Source: Shinella sp. CPCC 101442
GTDB lineage: Bacteria > Pseudomonadota > Alphaproteobacteria > Rhizobiales > Rhizobiaceae
Reading direction: 5' to 3'
NCBI RefSeq assembly: GCF_024704725.1
Contig: NZ_JALIQS010000002.1
Coordinates: 744,001 to 808,000 of the forward strand
DNA length: 64,000 nt
This document shows positions 7,944 through 18,828 of the stretch, piece after piece. The notes below the pieces were generated by a model that was not told the DNA's origin, ran no database searches, and saw only the letters and a program-made list of their open reading frames with translations. Position 1 is the first letter of the stretch, and the number at the start of each line of letters is the position of its first letter. The translations under genes were made by a program, and so were the position numbers.

Positions 7944-8735
7944 ATGAAACGCTTGGAAACCGCCGCCTTCGCGCTGCTTTTCGCCTGTTCCCCCGCCATT
8001 GCGGCGACCTCGTCCTGGGTCGAGACGCCGGGCGGCGATGTGCGTCTCGTCGCGCTGCCGGCGGCTTCCGACGGTACGGTGCGCGCCATGCTCGACATCC
8101 GCCTGCACGACGGCTGGAAAACCTACTGGCGCGATCCCGGCGGCAGCGGCATTCCGCCGTCGATTGCCGTCAAAGGCGCGGAGTTGAAGTCGATCGGCTT
8201 TCCCGCGCCAAAACGCCTTGGCGACGAGACGAGCCATTATATCGGCTACGACGCATCCGTGCGCCTGCCGCTGACGCTCGCCAGGCCAGAGGGCGGTCCG
8301 ATCACCGCCACGGTCTTTCTCGGTGTCTGCAAGGACATCTGCATTCCCGTGCAGGCCGAACTGACGACGGATGCGAGCGCGGAAAACTTCGCCAATCCGC
8401 TGGAGGAGATGGCGATCTCGGACGCCGACGCGACGCTGCCGCATGGCGCGGGCGATGGCTTCAAGCCGCTGTCCGGGGCATGGTCCGCCGATGGCAAGAG
8501 CATCTCCGTGCGCTTCGAGGCGCCGATGGGTGGTGCGCTGCCGGACGTTTTCCTTTCGGGCACATCGACCTTCGAATTCGGTGCGGCCGGTCCCGTTCGG
8601 CGCGAGGGCGAGACATATGTGGCCGAGGTGCCGGTGCTGCACAAACCGAAGGTTTTCGATCTCGCCACGACCACGATCCAGCTAACGGTGCGGGCGGGCG
8701 ACAGGACCATGGAAAGCCCGCTTGCCATCGAGTGA
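7944..8735 (+). CDS. Periplasmic DsbD N-terminal-like domain protein
   Basis: A 263-residue exported protein. After a signal peptide (MKRLETAAFALLFACSPAIA) it contains the immunoglobulin-like DsbD alpha domain: WKTYWRDPGGSGIPP and, near residue 130, FLGVCKDICIPV, where the two cysteines are spaced as in the redox-active DsbD alpha domain. It lacks the membrane and thioredoxin parts of full DsbD, so it probably passes electrons to or from a separate partner. I start at the ATG at 7944 because the signal peptide begins there. A peroxiredoxin follows 75 bases downstream, which fits a thiol-redox theme. Confidence 0.85.
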   Translation: MKRLETAAFALLFACSPAIAATSSWVETPGGDVRLVALPAASDGTVRAMLDIRLHDGWKTYWRDPGGSGIPPSIAVKGAELKSIGFPAPKRLGDETSHYIGYDASVRLPLTLARPEGGPITATVFLGVCKDICIPVQAELTTDASAENFANPLEEMAISDADATLPHGAGDGFKPLSGAWSADGKSISVRFEAPMGGALPDVFLSGTSTFEFGAAGPVRREGETYVAEVPVLHKPKVFDLATTTIQLTVRAGDRTMESPLAIE

Positions 8736-8809
8736 CCGTCGCCTATAGTCCCCTCCCCGGCCCTTCATGGCCGCCCGCCAAAGACCATTCATCTGACAGG
8801 AGAGACGCC

Positions 8810-9295
8810 GTGACCATTGCCGTTGGAGACAAGCTGCCCGACCTCAAGCTGAAGGAGCGCACGCCGGATGGTCCCGCCGAGGTTTCGACGGAGGACCTGT
8901 TCAAAGGCAAGCGCGTCGTGCTCTTCGCCGTGCCCGGTGCTTTCACCCCGACCTGCTCGCTGAACCACCTGCCGGGCTACCTGGAAAACCGCGACGCGAT
9001 CCTCGGCAAAGGCGTCGACGATATCGCAGTCGTCGCCGTCAACGACCATCACGTCATGGGCGCCTGGGCCAACTCCACCGGCGGTGCCGGCAAGCTGCGC
9101 TTCCTGGCCGACTGGGACGCCGCGTTCACCAAGGCGCTGGGCATGGATGTCGATCTGTCGGCCGGCACGCTCGGCGTCCGATCCAAGCGCTATTCCATGC
9201 TCGTCGAGGACGGCGTGGTGAAGACGCTGAACGTCGAGGAGAGCCCCGGCCAGGCGACCGTCTCCGGCGCCGCCGCGATGATCGAGCAGCTTTGA
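8810..9295 (+). CDS. Peroxiredoxin, Prx5 type
   Basis: A 161-residue thiol peroxidase. The segment FAVPGAFTPTCS contains the peroxidatic cysteine near residue 49 in the TPTC motif, and NDHHVMGAW and a conserved Arg in the GVRSKRYSMLVEDG region complete the Prx5 active site. Members reduce peroxides with electrons from glutathione or thioredoxin. The start is a GTG preceded by AGGAG at suitable distance; no ATG is available near it. It follows the DsbD-like gene and is convergent with rnhA. Confidence 0.92.
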   Translation: MTIAVGDKLPDLKLKERTPDGPAEVSTEDLFKGKRVVLFAVPGAFTPTCSLNHLPGYLENRDAILGKGVDDIAVVAVNDHHVMGAWANSTGGAGKLRFLADWDAAFTKALGMDVDLSAGTLGVRSKRYSMLVEDGVVKTLNVEESPGQATVSGAAAMIEQL

Positions 9296-9306
9296 TCTGA
9301 CAATCC

Positions 9307-9331
9307 GACGGAGGGCAGCCTGTCCTCCGTC
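9307..9331. terminator. Hairpin between convergent prx and rnhA
   Basis: GACGGAGG (9307-9314) pairs with CCTCCGTC (9324-9331), an 8-bp perfect stem with a 9-base loop. It lies between two convergent genes, touching the rnhA stop. There is no clear T run, so termination is plausible but not certain. Confidence 0.35.
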
Positions 9332-9770
9332 ACCCCTTCTTGAACGGCGCCATGCCCTTGCGGGCGAGTTCGTCGGCGCGTTCGTTTTCGGGGTGGCCGG
9401 CGTGACCTTTCACCCAATGCCACTCGACCTTGTGCAGCATGCGCGCCGCGTCCAGCGCCTGCCAGAGGTCCCCGTTCTTCACGGGCTTCTTGTCGGCGGT
9501 CTTCCAGCCGTTTTTCTTCCAGCCGAAAATCCATTTCGAAATGCCGTCCATGACGTATTTCGAGTCCGTGTAGAGATCGACCTCGCAGGGCGTCTTCAGC
9601 GCCGTCAGCGCGCTCATCGCGGCGGTCAGCTCCATGCGGTTGTTGGTGGTGTCGGCCTCGCCGCCGGAGAGTTCCTTCTCGACGTCGCCGTAACGCAACA
9701 CCGCGCCCCAGCCGCCCGGACCGGGATTGCCCGAGCAGGCGCCGTCGGTAAAGATATCGATATGTTTCAT
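9330..9770 (-). CDS. rnhA: Ribonuclease HI
   Basis: A 146-residue enzyme that cuts the RNA strand of RNA-DNA hybrids. The four catalytic acids are visible: the Asp in [16 protein letters not shown], the Glu in [10 protein letters not shown], the Asp in YTDSKYV and the Asp in ENERADELA. The basic protrusion [16 protein letters not shown], typical of the E. coli-type enzyme, is present. Its start overlaps the thrB stop in an ATGA arrangement, so the two genes are translationally coupled. Confidence 0.97.
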   Translation of the reverse strand: MKHIDIFTDGACSGNPGPGGWGAVLRYGDVEKELSGGEADTTNNRMELTAAMSALTALKTPCEVDLYTDSKYVMDGISKWIFGWKKNGWKTADKKPVKNGDLWQALDAARMLHKVEWHWVKGHAGHPENERADELARKGMAPFKKG

Positions 9771-10732
9771 CGGGAAAGTCCGTATTCCGCGGGGTTTTGA
9801 ACCTGCCGGTGGAAGCGCAGCTTGCGCAGATATTCCAGCGGGTCCTTCTTGACGACCAGCGCGCCGGGCGGGGTCGTCAGCCAGTCGTAGAGGCGCGTGA
9901 GGAAGAAGCGTAGCGCCGAGCCGCGCGCCAGGAGCGGCAAGGCGGCAGCCTCCGCGTCGGAAAGCGGACGCACGCTCTCATAGCCCTCCAGAAGCGCCAT
10001 GCCCTTGGTGAGATTGAACGCGCCGTCCTTCTCGAAGCACCAGGCATTGAGGCAGATGGCGACGTCATAGACGAGCAGGTCGTTGCAGGCGAAGTAGAAA
10101 TCGATGACGCCCGAAAGGTCATCGCCGAGGAAGAAGACGTTGTCGGGGAAAAGATCGGCGTGAATGACGCCCGACGGCAGGTCCTTCGGCCAGTTCGTTT
10201 CAAGAAGGGCTAGCTCGTCCGCGATTTCGCCCTGCAAGCCTTTCTCGACCTCGTCGACGCGATCCACCGACTTCTCCCACAGCGGCCGCCAGCCGTCGAC
10301 GGAGAGTGCGTTCTCGCGGGTGATTTCAAAACCTTCCCCGGCCACGTGCATTTTCGCCAGAGCCCGGCCGACCTCGCGGCAATGCTTTGCAGCCGGCTTG
10401 CGCAACCACATGCCTTCGAGAAAGGAGATCATGGCGGCGGGGCGGCCGGAGAGTTCGCCGAGCAGCGCGCCGTCGTTGCGCGGCAGCGGCAGCGGGCAGG
10501 ACAGTCCGTTTTCCGCGAGGTGATGCATCAGGCCGAGGAAGAACGGCAGATCGCTCCGATCGACGCGCTTTTCGTAGAGCGTCAGGATGAAGGCGCCCTT
10601 CGTGGTGTGCAGCAGGAAGTTGGTGTTCTCCACGCCCTCGGCGATACCCTTGTAGGACAAGAGCGTGCCCGCGTCGTAGGCGGTGAGGAAGCGGGAGAGA
10701 TCGTCTTCGGTGATATCGGTATAGACGGCCAC
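9767..10732 (-). CDS. thrB: Homoserine kinase (APH-fold type)
   Basis: A 321-residue kinase that phosphorylates L-homoserine in threonine synthesis. It belongs to the aminoglycoside-phosphotransferase-like homoserine kinases found in alphaproteobacteria and Pseudomonas rather than the GHMP type of E. coli. The catalytic loop is [11 protein letters not shown] near residue 188, followed by the metal-binding IDFYFACND. The N-terminal lobe carries [11 protein letters not shown]. It lies between ispH (54 bases upstream) and rnhA (overlapping by four bases), an order commonly seen in Rhizobiaceae. Confidence 0.95.
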   Translation of the reverse strand: MAVYTDITEDDLSRFLTAYDAGTLLSYKGIAEGVENTNFLLHTTKGAFILTLYEKRVDRSDLPFFLGLMHHLAENGLSCPLPLPRNDGALLGELSGRPAAMISFLEGMWLRKPAAKHCREVGRALAKMHVAGEGFEITRENALSVDGWRPLWEKSVDRVDEVEKGLQGEIADELALLETNWPKDLPSGVIHADLFPDNVFFLGDDLSGVIDFYFACNDLLVYDVAICLNAWCFEKDGAFNLTKGMALLEGYESVRPLSDAEAAALPLLARGSALRFFLTRLYDWLTTPPGALVVKKDPLEYLRKLRFHRQVQNPAEYGLSR

Positions 10733-10786
10733 GGCGGGTCTCAGGCTTGCAGGGTGAGTAAGGGAGAGAGGGCCTGCTTGATGGCC

Positions 10787-11788
10787 TTACTCTCCATTGA
10801 CGAAGGCCATGTCGGCGGAGGTGAGTTCGATGGCGCGCAGCTCGCGATTGACGAGGAAGTGCTCGTTTTCCTCGACCGTATCGGCCAGCTCCACGACCGC
10901 ATTGTAGCGCATGCGAAAGGCCTCGATGATCTCGTTGACGATGACTTCGGGCGCAGATGCGCCAGCCGAAAGGCCGACCGTGCGGATATCGCCGATCGTC
11001 TCCCAGTCGATCTCGGAGGCGCGCTGCACGAGCACGGACTTTCTCGCCCCTGCCCTCAGCGCCACTTCGACAAGCCGCTTGGAGTTCGACGAATTCGGCG
11101 CGCCGACGATGAGGAAGAGATCGCAGCCCGGCGCGGCCTGCTTGACGGCCTCCTGCCGGTTGGTCGTGGCATAGCAGATGGAATCGGCGGCGGGTGCGGT
11201 GAGGTTGGGAAAACGCTCGTGCAGGCGCTTGATGACGCCGGCCGTGTCGTCCACCGAAAGCGTCGTCTGCGTGACGAAGCCGAGATTGTCCGGATCCGGC
11301 GGCACGTATCTGTCGGCGTCCTCGACCGTCTCGATCAGGTCGACGGAACCGTCCGGCAGCTGGCCCATCGTGCCGATGACCTCGGGATGGCCGGCATGGC
11401 CGATCAGCACGACATGGCGGCCAAGGCGCTGGTGGCGCATCGCCTGCTTGTGCACCTTGGAGACGAGCGGGCAGGTCGCGTCGAGATAGAACAGGTTGCG
11501 GCTTTCGGCATCGGCCGGAACCGACTTCGGCACGCCATGGGCGGAGAAGACGACGGGCTGCTTGCGATGCTCTTCCGGAATCTCGTCGAGTTCCTCGACG
11601 AAGATCGCACCCTTGGCCTCCAGACCTTCCACGACATAGCGGTTGTGCACGATCTCGTGGCGCACATAGACCGGCGCGCCATAGGCCTTCAGCGCGAGCA
11701 CGACGATCTGGATGGCGCGGTCGACGCCTGCGCAAAAGCCGCGCGGGCCGCACAGCCTGATGGTCAAATCCGGTCGGTTCTCAATCAT
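10787..11788 (-). CDS. ispH: 4-hydroxy-3-methylbut-2-enyl diphosphate reductase
   Basis: A 333-residue 4Fe-4S enzyme for the last step of the non-mevalonate isoprenoid pathway, making IPP and DMAPP. The three cluster cysteines lie in [12 protein letters not shown] (near residue 19), [11 protein letters not shown] (near 103) and [13 protein letters not shown] (near 204). The proton-relay region with [11 protein letters not shown] is present (here [11 protein letters not shown]). Another gene of this pathway, dxs, lies about 38 kb away in the same window. It precedes thrB. Confidence 0.97.
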   Translation of the reverse strand: MIENRPDLTIRLCGPRGFCAGVDRAIQIVVLALKAYGAPVYVRHEIVHNRYVVEGLEAKGAIFVEELDEIPEEHRKQPVVFSAHGVPKSVPADAESRNLFYLDATCPLVSKVHKQAMRHQRLGRHVVLIGHAGHPEVIGTMGQLPDGSVDLIETVEDADRYVPPDPDNLGFVTQTTLSVDDTAGVIKRLHERFPNLTAPAADSICYATTNRQEAVKQAAPGCDLFLIVGAPNSSNSKRLVEVALRAGARKSVLVQRASEIDWETIGDIRTVGLSAGASAPEVIVNEIIEAFRMRYNAVVELADTVEENEHFLVNRELRAIELTSADMAFVNGE

Positions 11789-11797
11789 GCGTCTCGG

Positions 11798-12163
11798 TTA
11801 TCCGGCAATGAGGACGGCAACAAGGGCGATGGCCGCGGGAAGCGCCTGGATGACGAAAATTTTTCGCGCGGCCGTAGCGCCCCCATATAGGCCGGCGACC
11901 AGCACACAGCCAAGGAAAAACAATTTGATCTGGTAGGCGAAGGCCGGATCGGGATGGATAAGCGACCAGAAGAGGCCGGCGGCCAGGAAGCCGTTGTAGA
12001 GCCCCTGGTTGGCGGCAAGCACCTTCGTCGCCTCCGCCTCGGCCTGCGTCATGCCGAAGGCCTTCAGGCCCCTCGGGGTCGCCCAGAGAACCATTTCGAG
12101 AATGAGGATATAGACATGTTCGAGTGCGATGATCGCGACGACAATGGTTGCAAGCGCCTGCAT
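11798..12163 (-). CDS. DUF1304 family membrane protein
   Basis: A 121-residue protein with about four hydrophobic segments. The N-terminal signature HVYILILEMVLWATPRG and the middle ANQGLYNGFLAAGL are typical of DUF1304, a family of small integral membrane proteins without assigned function. Its stop lies nine bases upstream of the ispH start, so it is probably transcribed with ispH, thrB and rnhA. Confidence 0.85.
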   Translation of the reverse strand: MQALATIVVAIIALEHVYILILEMVLWATPRGLKAFGMTQAEAEATKVLAANQGLYNGFLAAGLFWSLIHPDPAFAYQIKLFFLGCVLVAGLYGGATAARKIFVIQALPAAIALVAVLIAG

Positions 12164-12201
12164 GTTCCTCTCCCGTTTGCCCTCGCCTTTCCTACGGCAT
12201 T

Positions 12202-12966
12202 TCAGGCCGTCGGGCGATCACCTTTTCGCCGGAAGAGGGCGTAGAGGGCGACACCGACGAGTGCGGCAGCAAGGCCATACCAGGTCACCGCATATTGCAG
12301 GTGGTTGTTCGGCAGGTCGAACTGCGTGACGGCGCCGATCGGCAGGCCCTTGGGGTTCAAGGCATCGCCGGCATCCACGAAGAAGGGCACCAGCTTGTCG
12401 GCGGGGATACCGGTGCTGGAGGCCATCACGTCGAGGTCCTTCCAGTAGAAGATGTTCTTGGCGACATCGTTGTCGGGCACGATCGAGGACGGTTTTTCCG
12501 CAAGGCGGGCGCGGGCAAGACCCGTCACGCTCTGCTCGCCGGTGAGCTGGCCCTGCTTGCGCATTTCCGGTTCCTTCGCCTCGAAGGGCACGAAACCGCG
12601 GTTGACGAACAGGAACCGGCCATCGGCAAGCTGGAGCGGCGTATAGACGTAGTAGCCGGTCTGGCCGCGCCAGGTGGCGAAGAAGTGGCGCTCCCGGTTG
12701 TTGGCGAAGACGCCCGAGACGGTGACGGGGCGGTATTCGATATCCTCGCCCCTGGCGGCCAGCGCCTCGATATCCGCAAGCGATGCGGGAGGCGCGGCGC
12801 GGCGTTCGGCCATCTCGGCGAGAAGCCGGTCCTTCCAGTGCAGGCGCTGGACCTGCCAGGTGCCGAGCGACAGCAGGATGGCGAGCGCAACGAAGAAAGC
12901 GATCCCGGCGAGGATCGGCTTGCCCCTGCCGCCGCGCGGGCGATGGCTTGCCGGGACCTCAGCCAC
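12202..12966 (-). CDS. SURF1 family cytochrome oxidase assembly protein
   Basis: About 254 residues with one transmembrane helix at each end. SURF1 proteins help insert heme a into subunit I of aa3-type oxidase. Seen here are the early motif LGTWQVQRLHWKDRL, the middle YVYTPLQLADGRFLFVNRGFVP, and the final helix before RRKGD. I prefer the GTG at 12966, which overlaps the end of the DUF983 gene by eight bases and has GGCGAG upstream; an ATG at 12990 would give eight more residues but has no ribosome-binding site. It lies downstream of the cta operon, as in other rhizobia. Confidence 0.88.
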   Translation of the reverse strand: MAEVPASHRPRGGRGKPILAGIAFFVALAILLSLGTWQVQRLHWKDRLLAEMAERRAAPPASLADIEALAARGEDIEYRPVTVSGVFANNRERHFFATWRGQTGYYVYTPLQLADGRFLFVNRGFVPFEAKEPEMRKQGQLTGEQSVTGLARARLAEKPSSIVPDNDVAKNIFYWKDLDVMASSTGIPADKLVPFFVDAGDALNPKGLPIGAVTQFDLPNNHLQYAVTWYGLAAALVGVALYALFRRKGDRPTA

Positions 12967-13342
12967 GGTCGATCTCGCCGGGACGGGCATTGTTGCGGTA
13001 TTGCAGCGTAATCAGCAGGCCCTTGAGGACGCGCGTCAACCACAGGCCGAGGCCGATGGTGAGCGGGAGCCACAACAGGAAATGCGCCCAGAGCGGCAGG
13101 CCGTAGTTGACCTCCATCCACAGCGCCGAGCCGACCACGATGAAGCCGACGATCAGCAGCACGAAGACGACGGGACCATCGCCCGAATCGGCGAAAGAAT
13201 AGTCGAGGCCGCAATTGGCGCAGGCGGGCTTCACCTTCAGGAGACCGTCGAACAGCTTGCCCTGGCCGCAGCGCGGGCAGCGGCCGCGCAGGCCGGCACC
13301 GATGGGATCGACGGGGGGATAGAGTGCCTTGTCCTCGTCCAT
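12959..13342 (-). CDS. DUF983 family membrane protein
   Basis: A 127-residue protein with a zinc-ribbon-like N terminus (RCPRCGQGKLF and PACANCGLDY, four cysteines) followed by two transmembrane helices. This is the DUF983 family, usually found beside cytochrome oxidase genes. Function is unknown; the four-cysteine knuckle suggests metal binding. The frame is open far upstream, but the conserved part begins MDEDKALYPPVDPI. It overlaps SURF1 at its 3' end and lies after the cta operon terminator. Confidence 0.85.
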   Translation of the reverse strand: MDEDKALYPPVDPIGAGLRGRCPRCGQGKLFDGLLKVKPACANCGLDYSFADSGDGPVVFVLLIVGFIVVGSALWMEVNYGLPLWAHFLLWLPLTIGLGLWLTRVLKGLLITLQYRNNARPGEIDRG

Positions 13343-13456
13343 GCGCAATGTCCAGTTCAGCAGGTCTTCGGCCACGCGGCCTGTTCTCGATGTAACGCTG
13401 CCCTGTCGCCGCGTCCAATGCAAAAGCTGCGACAAAGCGGCCGGGTGAAGCCGCAA

Positions 13457-13485
13457 AAGCAAACGGCCGCATCGCTGCGGCCGTT
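13457..13485 (-). terminator. Terminator of the cta operon
   Basis: AACGGCCGC (13462-13470) and GCGGCCGTT (13477-13485) form a perfect 9-bp stem with a six-base loop. On the minus strand it is followed by TTTGCTTTTGC. It lies 24 bases after the ctaE stop and separates the cta operon from DUF983-SURF1. Confidence 0.75.
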
Positions 13486-13508
13486 CAAGACAGTCGAGCC
13501 GGGCTCGC

Positions 13509-14387
13509 TTACATATGCGCGATCGGCGCGCCCCAGCCACCCCAGATGTAGATGGAGAAGAACAGGAACAGCCAGACGACGTCGACGAAGTGCCAGTACC
13601 AGGCGGCGGCTTCGAAGCCGAAGTGCTGCTTGGGGGTGAAGTCGCCACGCAGCGCCCGCACCAGGCAGACGATCAGGAAGATCGTGCCGACCAGGACGTG
13701 GAAGCCGTGGAAGCCGGTCGCCATGAAGAAGGTCGCGCCGTAGATCGAGTCCTTGAAGGCGAACGGCGCGTGCGCGTATTCGTAACCCTGAACGAAGGAG
13801 AACAGGATGCCGAGCAGCACGGTCAGCGTCAGGCCGTTGATGAGGCCCTTGCGGTCATTGTGCAGCAGCGCGTGGTGCGCCCAGGTCACGCAGGTGCCCG
13901 AAAGCAGTAGGATGACGGTGTTGTAGAGCGGCAGGTGCCAGGGGTCGAGAACCTCGATGCCCTTCGGCGGCCAGACGCCACCGGTGTGCTCGACACGGGC
14001 GGCCTGAATGGCTTCGCCGGGGAAGAGGCTGGCATCGAAGAACGCCCAGAACCAGGCGACGAAGAACATCACTTCGGAAGCGATGAACATGATCATGCCG
14101 TAGCGCAGATGCAGCGACACGACGCGCGTGTGGTGCCCTTCATGGGCTTCCTTCACCGTGTCCGCCCACCAGGCGTACATGGTGTAGAGCGTGATCACGA
14201 GGCCGATGAAGAAGATCCAGGGGTTGGCGAGGTTCACACCGAACAGGTGGAAGGCGCCGCCCGAGAGATAGCGCATGTAGCCGATGCCGCCGAAGGCGAG
14301 CACGAAAGCACCGATGGAGGCGAGCAGCGGCCACGGGCTGGGGTCGATGATGTGGTAGTCGTGTTTCTTCTGGTGCGCATCGGCCAT
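13509..14387 (-). CDS. ctaE: Cytochrome c oxidase subunit III
   Basis: A 292-residue integral membrane protein with seven helices, subunit III of the aa3-type cytochrome c oxidase. Recognisable parts are the N-terminal HDYHIIDPSPWPL, EGHHTRVVSLHLRYGM, the segment FFVAWFWAFFDAS, and the C-terminal HFGFEAAAWYWHFVDVVWLFLF, which holds the conserved Glu and His residues. The start is the ATG at 14387 before ADAHQKKHDYH. It is the last gene of the cta operon and is followed by a strong terminator. Confidence 0.97.
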   Translation of the reverse strand: MADAHQKKHDYHIIDPSPWPLLASIGAFVLAFGGIGYMRYLSGGAFHLFGVNLANPWIFFIGLVITLYTMYAWWADTVKEAHEGHHTRVVSLHLRYGMIMFIASEVMFFVAWFWAFFDASLFPGEAIQAARVEHTGGVWPPKGIEVLDPWHLPLYNTVILLLSGTCVTWAHHALLHNDRKGLINGLTLTVLLGILFSFVQGYEYAHAPFAFKDSIYGATFFMATGFHGFHVLVGTIFLIVCLVRALRGDFTPKQHFGFEAAAWYWHFVDVVWLFLFFSIYIWGGWGAPIAHM

Positions 14388-14445
14388 GTGACGTATCCCC
14401 AATGTATCGCGTTCCGTTCCCGGCATAGCCGGTAACGCATAAATT

Positions 14446-15051
14446 TCAAAGCTTGTTCGCGTCGTCCGTCTTCCCGTCCGCAGCCGAAGCCACCGGCTTC
14501 GACGCCTCATGCGGAAAGAAGGTATAGGACAGCGTGATCGTGTGGATGCCCTTCGTCTCGACCGGCTTGACGATCTCCGGATCGACGAAGAAGACGACGG
14601 GCATTTCCAGTTCCTCTCCGGGCTTCAGCGTCGTTTCCGTGAAGCAGAAGCACTGGACCTTGTTGAAGTAGGCGCCGGCGGCCTGCGGCGTGACGTTGAA
14701 CGTCGCCTGGCCGGTCGTCGCCTTGGAGGCCATGTTGCGGGCCTTGTACAGGATCTGGACGGTCTCGCCGATCTTCAGCTCGACCTCGCGCTCAACCGGC
14801 TCGAAGGTCCAGGGCAGGCCCGGGCCGACATTGGCGTCGAAGCGCACCTTGATCGTCTTGTCGAGAATGACGTCCGAGGCCTGCTCGACGCGCTGCGTCG
14901 TGCCGCCGTAGCCGGTGACCTTGCAGAACATTTCGTAGAGCGGCACGGCGGCATAGGCCATCGCGCCCATGCCGATGACGAAGGAACAGCACATGGCGAC
15001 GACTGCGCCGTTGCCCATGCTGCTCTTTTCGGTCTTGCGGGGTTCGCTCAT
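14446..15051 (-). CDS. ctaG: Cytochrome c oxidase copper assembly protein (Cox11-like)
   Basis: A 201-residue copper chaperone with one N-terminal membrane helix (residues 18-40) and a periplasmic immunoglobulin-like domain. It delivers copper to the CuB site of subunit I. The copper-binding [10 protein letters not shown] motif with its CxC pair is near residue 136, and [17 protein letters not shown] after the helix contains the third conserved cysteine. It lies between ctaE and a small membrane protein, the usual order in rhizobia. Confidence 0.96.
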   Translation of the reverse strand: MSEPRKTEKSSMGNGAVVAMCCSFVIGMGAMAYAAVPLYEMFCKVTGYGGTTQRVEQASDVILDKTIKVRFDANVGPGLPWTFEPVEREVELKIGETVQILYKARNMASKATTGQATFNVTPQAAGAYFNKVQCFCFTETTLKPGEELEMPVVFFVDPEIVKPVETKGIHTITLSYTFFPHEASKPVASAADGKTDDANKL

Positions 15052-15053
15052 CG

Positions 15054-15194
15054 TCAGCCCACCATTCCGCCGCCGAACTTGATCAGCGTAACGATGTAGA
15101 ACAGGACGACGAGACCCAGAAGCACCGCGCCCAGCGCGATGTTGCGGCCGCGGCGGGCCTTCTTCTGGCGTTCAGTGAGATTGACGGTTTCCAT
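15054..15194 (-). CDS. Small membrane protein of the cta operon (CoxF-like)
   Basis: A 46-residue protein too short for most gene finders. It starts [18 protein letters not shown], a basic cytoplasmic stretch, followed by one membrane helix ([20 protein letters not shown]) and a short tail. Small proteins of this size and shape lie between ctaB and ctaG in many alphaproteobacteria and are annotated CoxF. Its ATG overlaps the ctaB stop (TAATG) and it ends two bases before the ctaG start, so it is translated as part of the operon. A role in oxidase assembly is inferred from position only. Confidence 0.85.
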   Translation of the reverse strand: METVNLTERQKKARRGRNIALGAVLLGLVVLFYIVTLIKFGGGMVG

Positions 15195-16144
15195 TAGAGC
15201 ACCCATCCGAAGGAAGTGATCAGGTGGTCGAACATGAGACCGGAGAAGATCGCGAACAGATAGACGATGGAGAAGGCGAAGAGCTTCTTGGCCGGCACCA
15301 TCGCAACGTCACCTTCCGGCATGCGCAACACGCCGATGGAGTACCACACGAAGCCGAGGCCGAGCGCTGCGGCAAAGAGACCATATCCGAAGCTCGCAAA
15401 ACCGAGCCAGGTCGGCACGACGGCGATGAGGGCGGTCAGCACCGCGTAAACGAGGATCTGCACCTTCGTGGTGGCTTCGCCCGAGACGTTCGGCAGCATC
15501 GGCACGCCGACGGCCTCGTAGTCGCGCATCTTGAAGAGAGCCAGCGCCCAGAAATGTGCGGGTGTCCACAGGAAGGTGATGAGGAAGAGCACGACGCTCT
15601 CGATGGAGACGCCGCCGGTCACGCAGGCCCAGCCGATCATCGGCGGGAAGGCGCCGGCCGCACCACCGATGACGATGTTCTGCGGCGTCGAGCGCTTGAG
15701 CCACATCGTGTAGATGACGGCGTAGAAGAAGATGGTGAAGGCGAGCAGGCCGGCCGACAGCCAGTTGACCACAAGGCCGAGGATGCAGACCGAGAAGGCC
15801 GAGAGCGTCAGGCCGAAGGCGAGCGCTTCTTCCGGCCGGATGCGGCCCGACGGGATGGGACGCTTGGCGGTGCGGGTCATGACCGCATCGATATCGGCGT
15901 CGTACCACATGTTCAGGGCACCGGACGCACCGGCACCCACGGCGATACAGAGGATCGCGATGGCGCCGATGAACGGGTTGATCGTGCCGGGCGCCAGGAC
16001 GAGGCCGGCAAAGGCCGTGAAGACGACGAGCGACATGACGCGCGGCTTCAGGAGCTCGAAGAAATCACGCGGCGACGCTTCGGAGAGGTAGACCTCGCCG
16101 CCGCCCGGACCCGTTTCGTGATGTTCAATGACCGCCATGTTCAT
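15194..16144 (-). CDS. ctaB: Protoheme IX farnesyltransferase (heme O synthase)
   Basis: A 316-residue membrane enzyme with about nine helices of the UbiA superfamily. It attaches the farnesyl chain to heme b to give heme o, the precursor of heme a for the oxidase. The prenyl-diphosphate-binding loop [19 protein letters not shown] is near residue 95, and the second loop follows in the SAFSVCILG region and [20 protein letters not shown]. It stands between ctaD and the small CoxF-like protein and is also known as cyoE. Confidence 0.97.
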   Translation of the reverse strand: MNMAVIEHHETGPGGGEVYLSEASPRDFFELLKPRVMSLVVFTAFAGLVLAPGTINPFIGAIAILCIAVGAGASGALNMWYDADIDAVMTRTAKRPIPSGRIRPEEALAFGLTLSAFSVCILGLVVNWLSAGLLAFTIFFYAVIYTMWLKRSTPQNIVIGGAAGAFPPMIGWACVTGGVSIESVVLFLITFLWTPAHFWALALFKMRDYEAVGVPMLPNVSGEATTKVQILVYAVLTALIAVVPTWLGFASFGYGLFAAALGLGFVWYSIGVLRMPEGDVAMVPAKKLFAFSIVYLFAIFSGLMFDHLITSFGWVL

Positions 16145-16222
16145 TCCGTCGCGTTCGACCGGTTCATCCGGTCTTTGATCGATGAGGCCGCCGTGACCGG
16201 CGGCCTCGCATTCAGAGAGATC

Positions 16223-17893
<1,671 letters not shown>

Positions 17894-17909
17894 TCAGACT
17901 CCCTAGATA

Positions 17910-18794
17910 TTACTGCGCGGCGTTCTGGGCGACGTCTACGGACTGAGCCGCACCGTCGACAGACGCCATCAGGGCCTTGTTTGCCTCGCCGACATTCGTC
18001 GCGGCGGCAGCAAGCCAGGTATCGAACTTCTCCTGCGAAACAACGCGGATGGCGATCGGCATGAACGCGTGGTCCTTGCCGCAGAGCTCGGAACACTGGC
18101 CGTAGAACAGACCTTCACGGTCGGCCTTGAACCAGGTTTCGTTGAGGCGGCCCGGAACGGCGTCGATCTTCACGCCGAAGGAGGGCATCGCAAAGGCGTG
18201 GATCACGTCGGCAGCGGTGACGAGGAGACGGACATGCTTGCCAACGGGGATGATGACTTCGTTGTCGACGGTCAGGAGGCGCGGATAAACCGACTTGTCT
18301 TCCTTGCCGGCCGCGGCGCGGTCGCCATCGGCGAGCAGAAGGCTGTCGAAGGAAACCGGCTTGTCGGCGACCTGGTATTCGTAACCCCAGTACCACTGGA
18401 AACCGGTGGCCTTGATCGTCAGTTCCGGCTCTTCCGTCGGTGCGAGCTGCTTGTTGAGGAGCTGGAACGACGGGATAGCGAGAAGCAGGAGAACGATGAC
18501 CGGACCAAGCGTCCAGACGATTTCGATCGCCGTGTTGTGACTGGTCTTGGAGGGGACCGGGTTCGCGCTTTCGCGGAACTTCACGACGATGATGATGAGC
18601 AGGACGAGAACGAACAGCGTGACCGGGACGATGAACCAGAGTGTGTACTGCTCGAACCAGCGAATTTCTTCCATGATCGAGGTGGCGGCGGGCTGAAGGC
18701 CCTTCTGCCACGGAAACGGCTGATCAGCGAAAGCGGTCGAAGCAAAGAGCAGACAGCCGATGGCGGCCAGAACTGCAAAAGCTTTGTTTTTCAC
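17910..18794 (-). CDS. ctaC: Cytochrome c oxidase subunit II
   Basis: A 294-residue protein with a signal peptide, two membrane helices and a periplasmic cupredoxin domain that holds CuA and receives electrons from cytochrome c. The CuA site is seen in DVIHAFAMPSFGVKIDA and YGQCSELCGKDHAFMPI. I place the start at the GTG at 18794 (VKNKAFAVLAAIGC), because GGGGAGA lies seven bases upstream; a TTG in the same frame at 18809 would overlap that site. First gene of the operon, with an FNR/FixK box just upstream. Confidence 0.96.
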   Translation of the reverse strand: MKNKAFAVLAAIGCLLFASTAFADQPFPWQKGLQPAATSIMEEIRWFEQYTLWFIVPVTLFVLVLLIIIVVKFRESANPVPSKTSHNTAIEIVWTLGPVIVLLLLAIPSFQLLNKQLAPTEEPELTIKATGFQWYWGYEYQVADKPVSFDSLLLADGDRAAAGKEDKSVYPRLLTVDNEVIIPVGKHVRLLVTAADVIHAFAMPSFGVKIDAVPGRLNETWFKADREGLFYGQCSELCGKDHAFMPIAIRVVSQEKFDTWLAAAATNVGEANKALMASVDGAAQSVDVAQNAAQ

Positions 18795-18814
18795 AACGTA
18801 TCTCCCCAAGGCGT

Positions 18815-18828
18815 TTGATTGGGATCAA
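18815..18828. promoter_or_regulatory. FNR/FixK-type binding site upstream of ctaC
   Basis: TTGAT-TGGG-ATCAA matches the FNR/FixK consensus (TTGAT-N4-ATCAA) at every fixed position, and the palindrome extends to 7 bases on each side (18813-18830). Its centre is about 27 bases upstream of the ctaC start codon. At that distance an activator placement at -41.5 is impossible, so a repressing role under low oxygen is more likely. Confidence 0.8.

Noticed and set aside
10326-11890. Long frames on both strands over ispH and thrB (475 and 514 residues)
   Set aside because: They lack motifs and ribosome-binding sites, and have the composition expected from shifted frames of the real genes.
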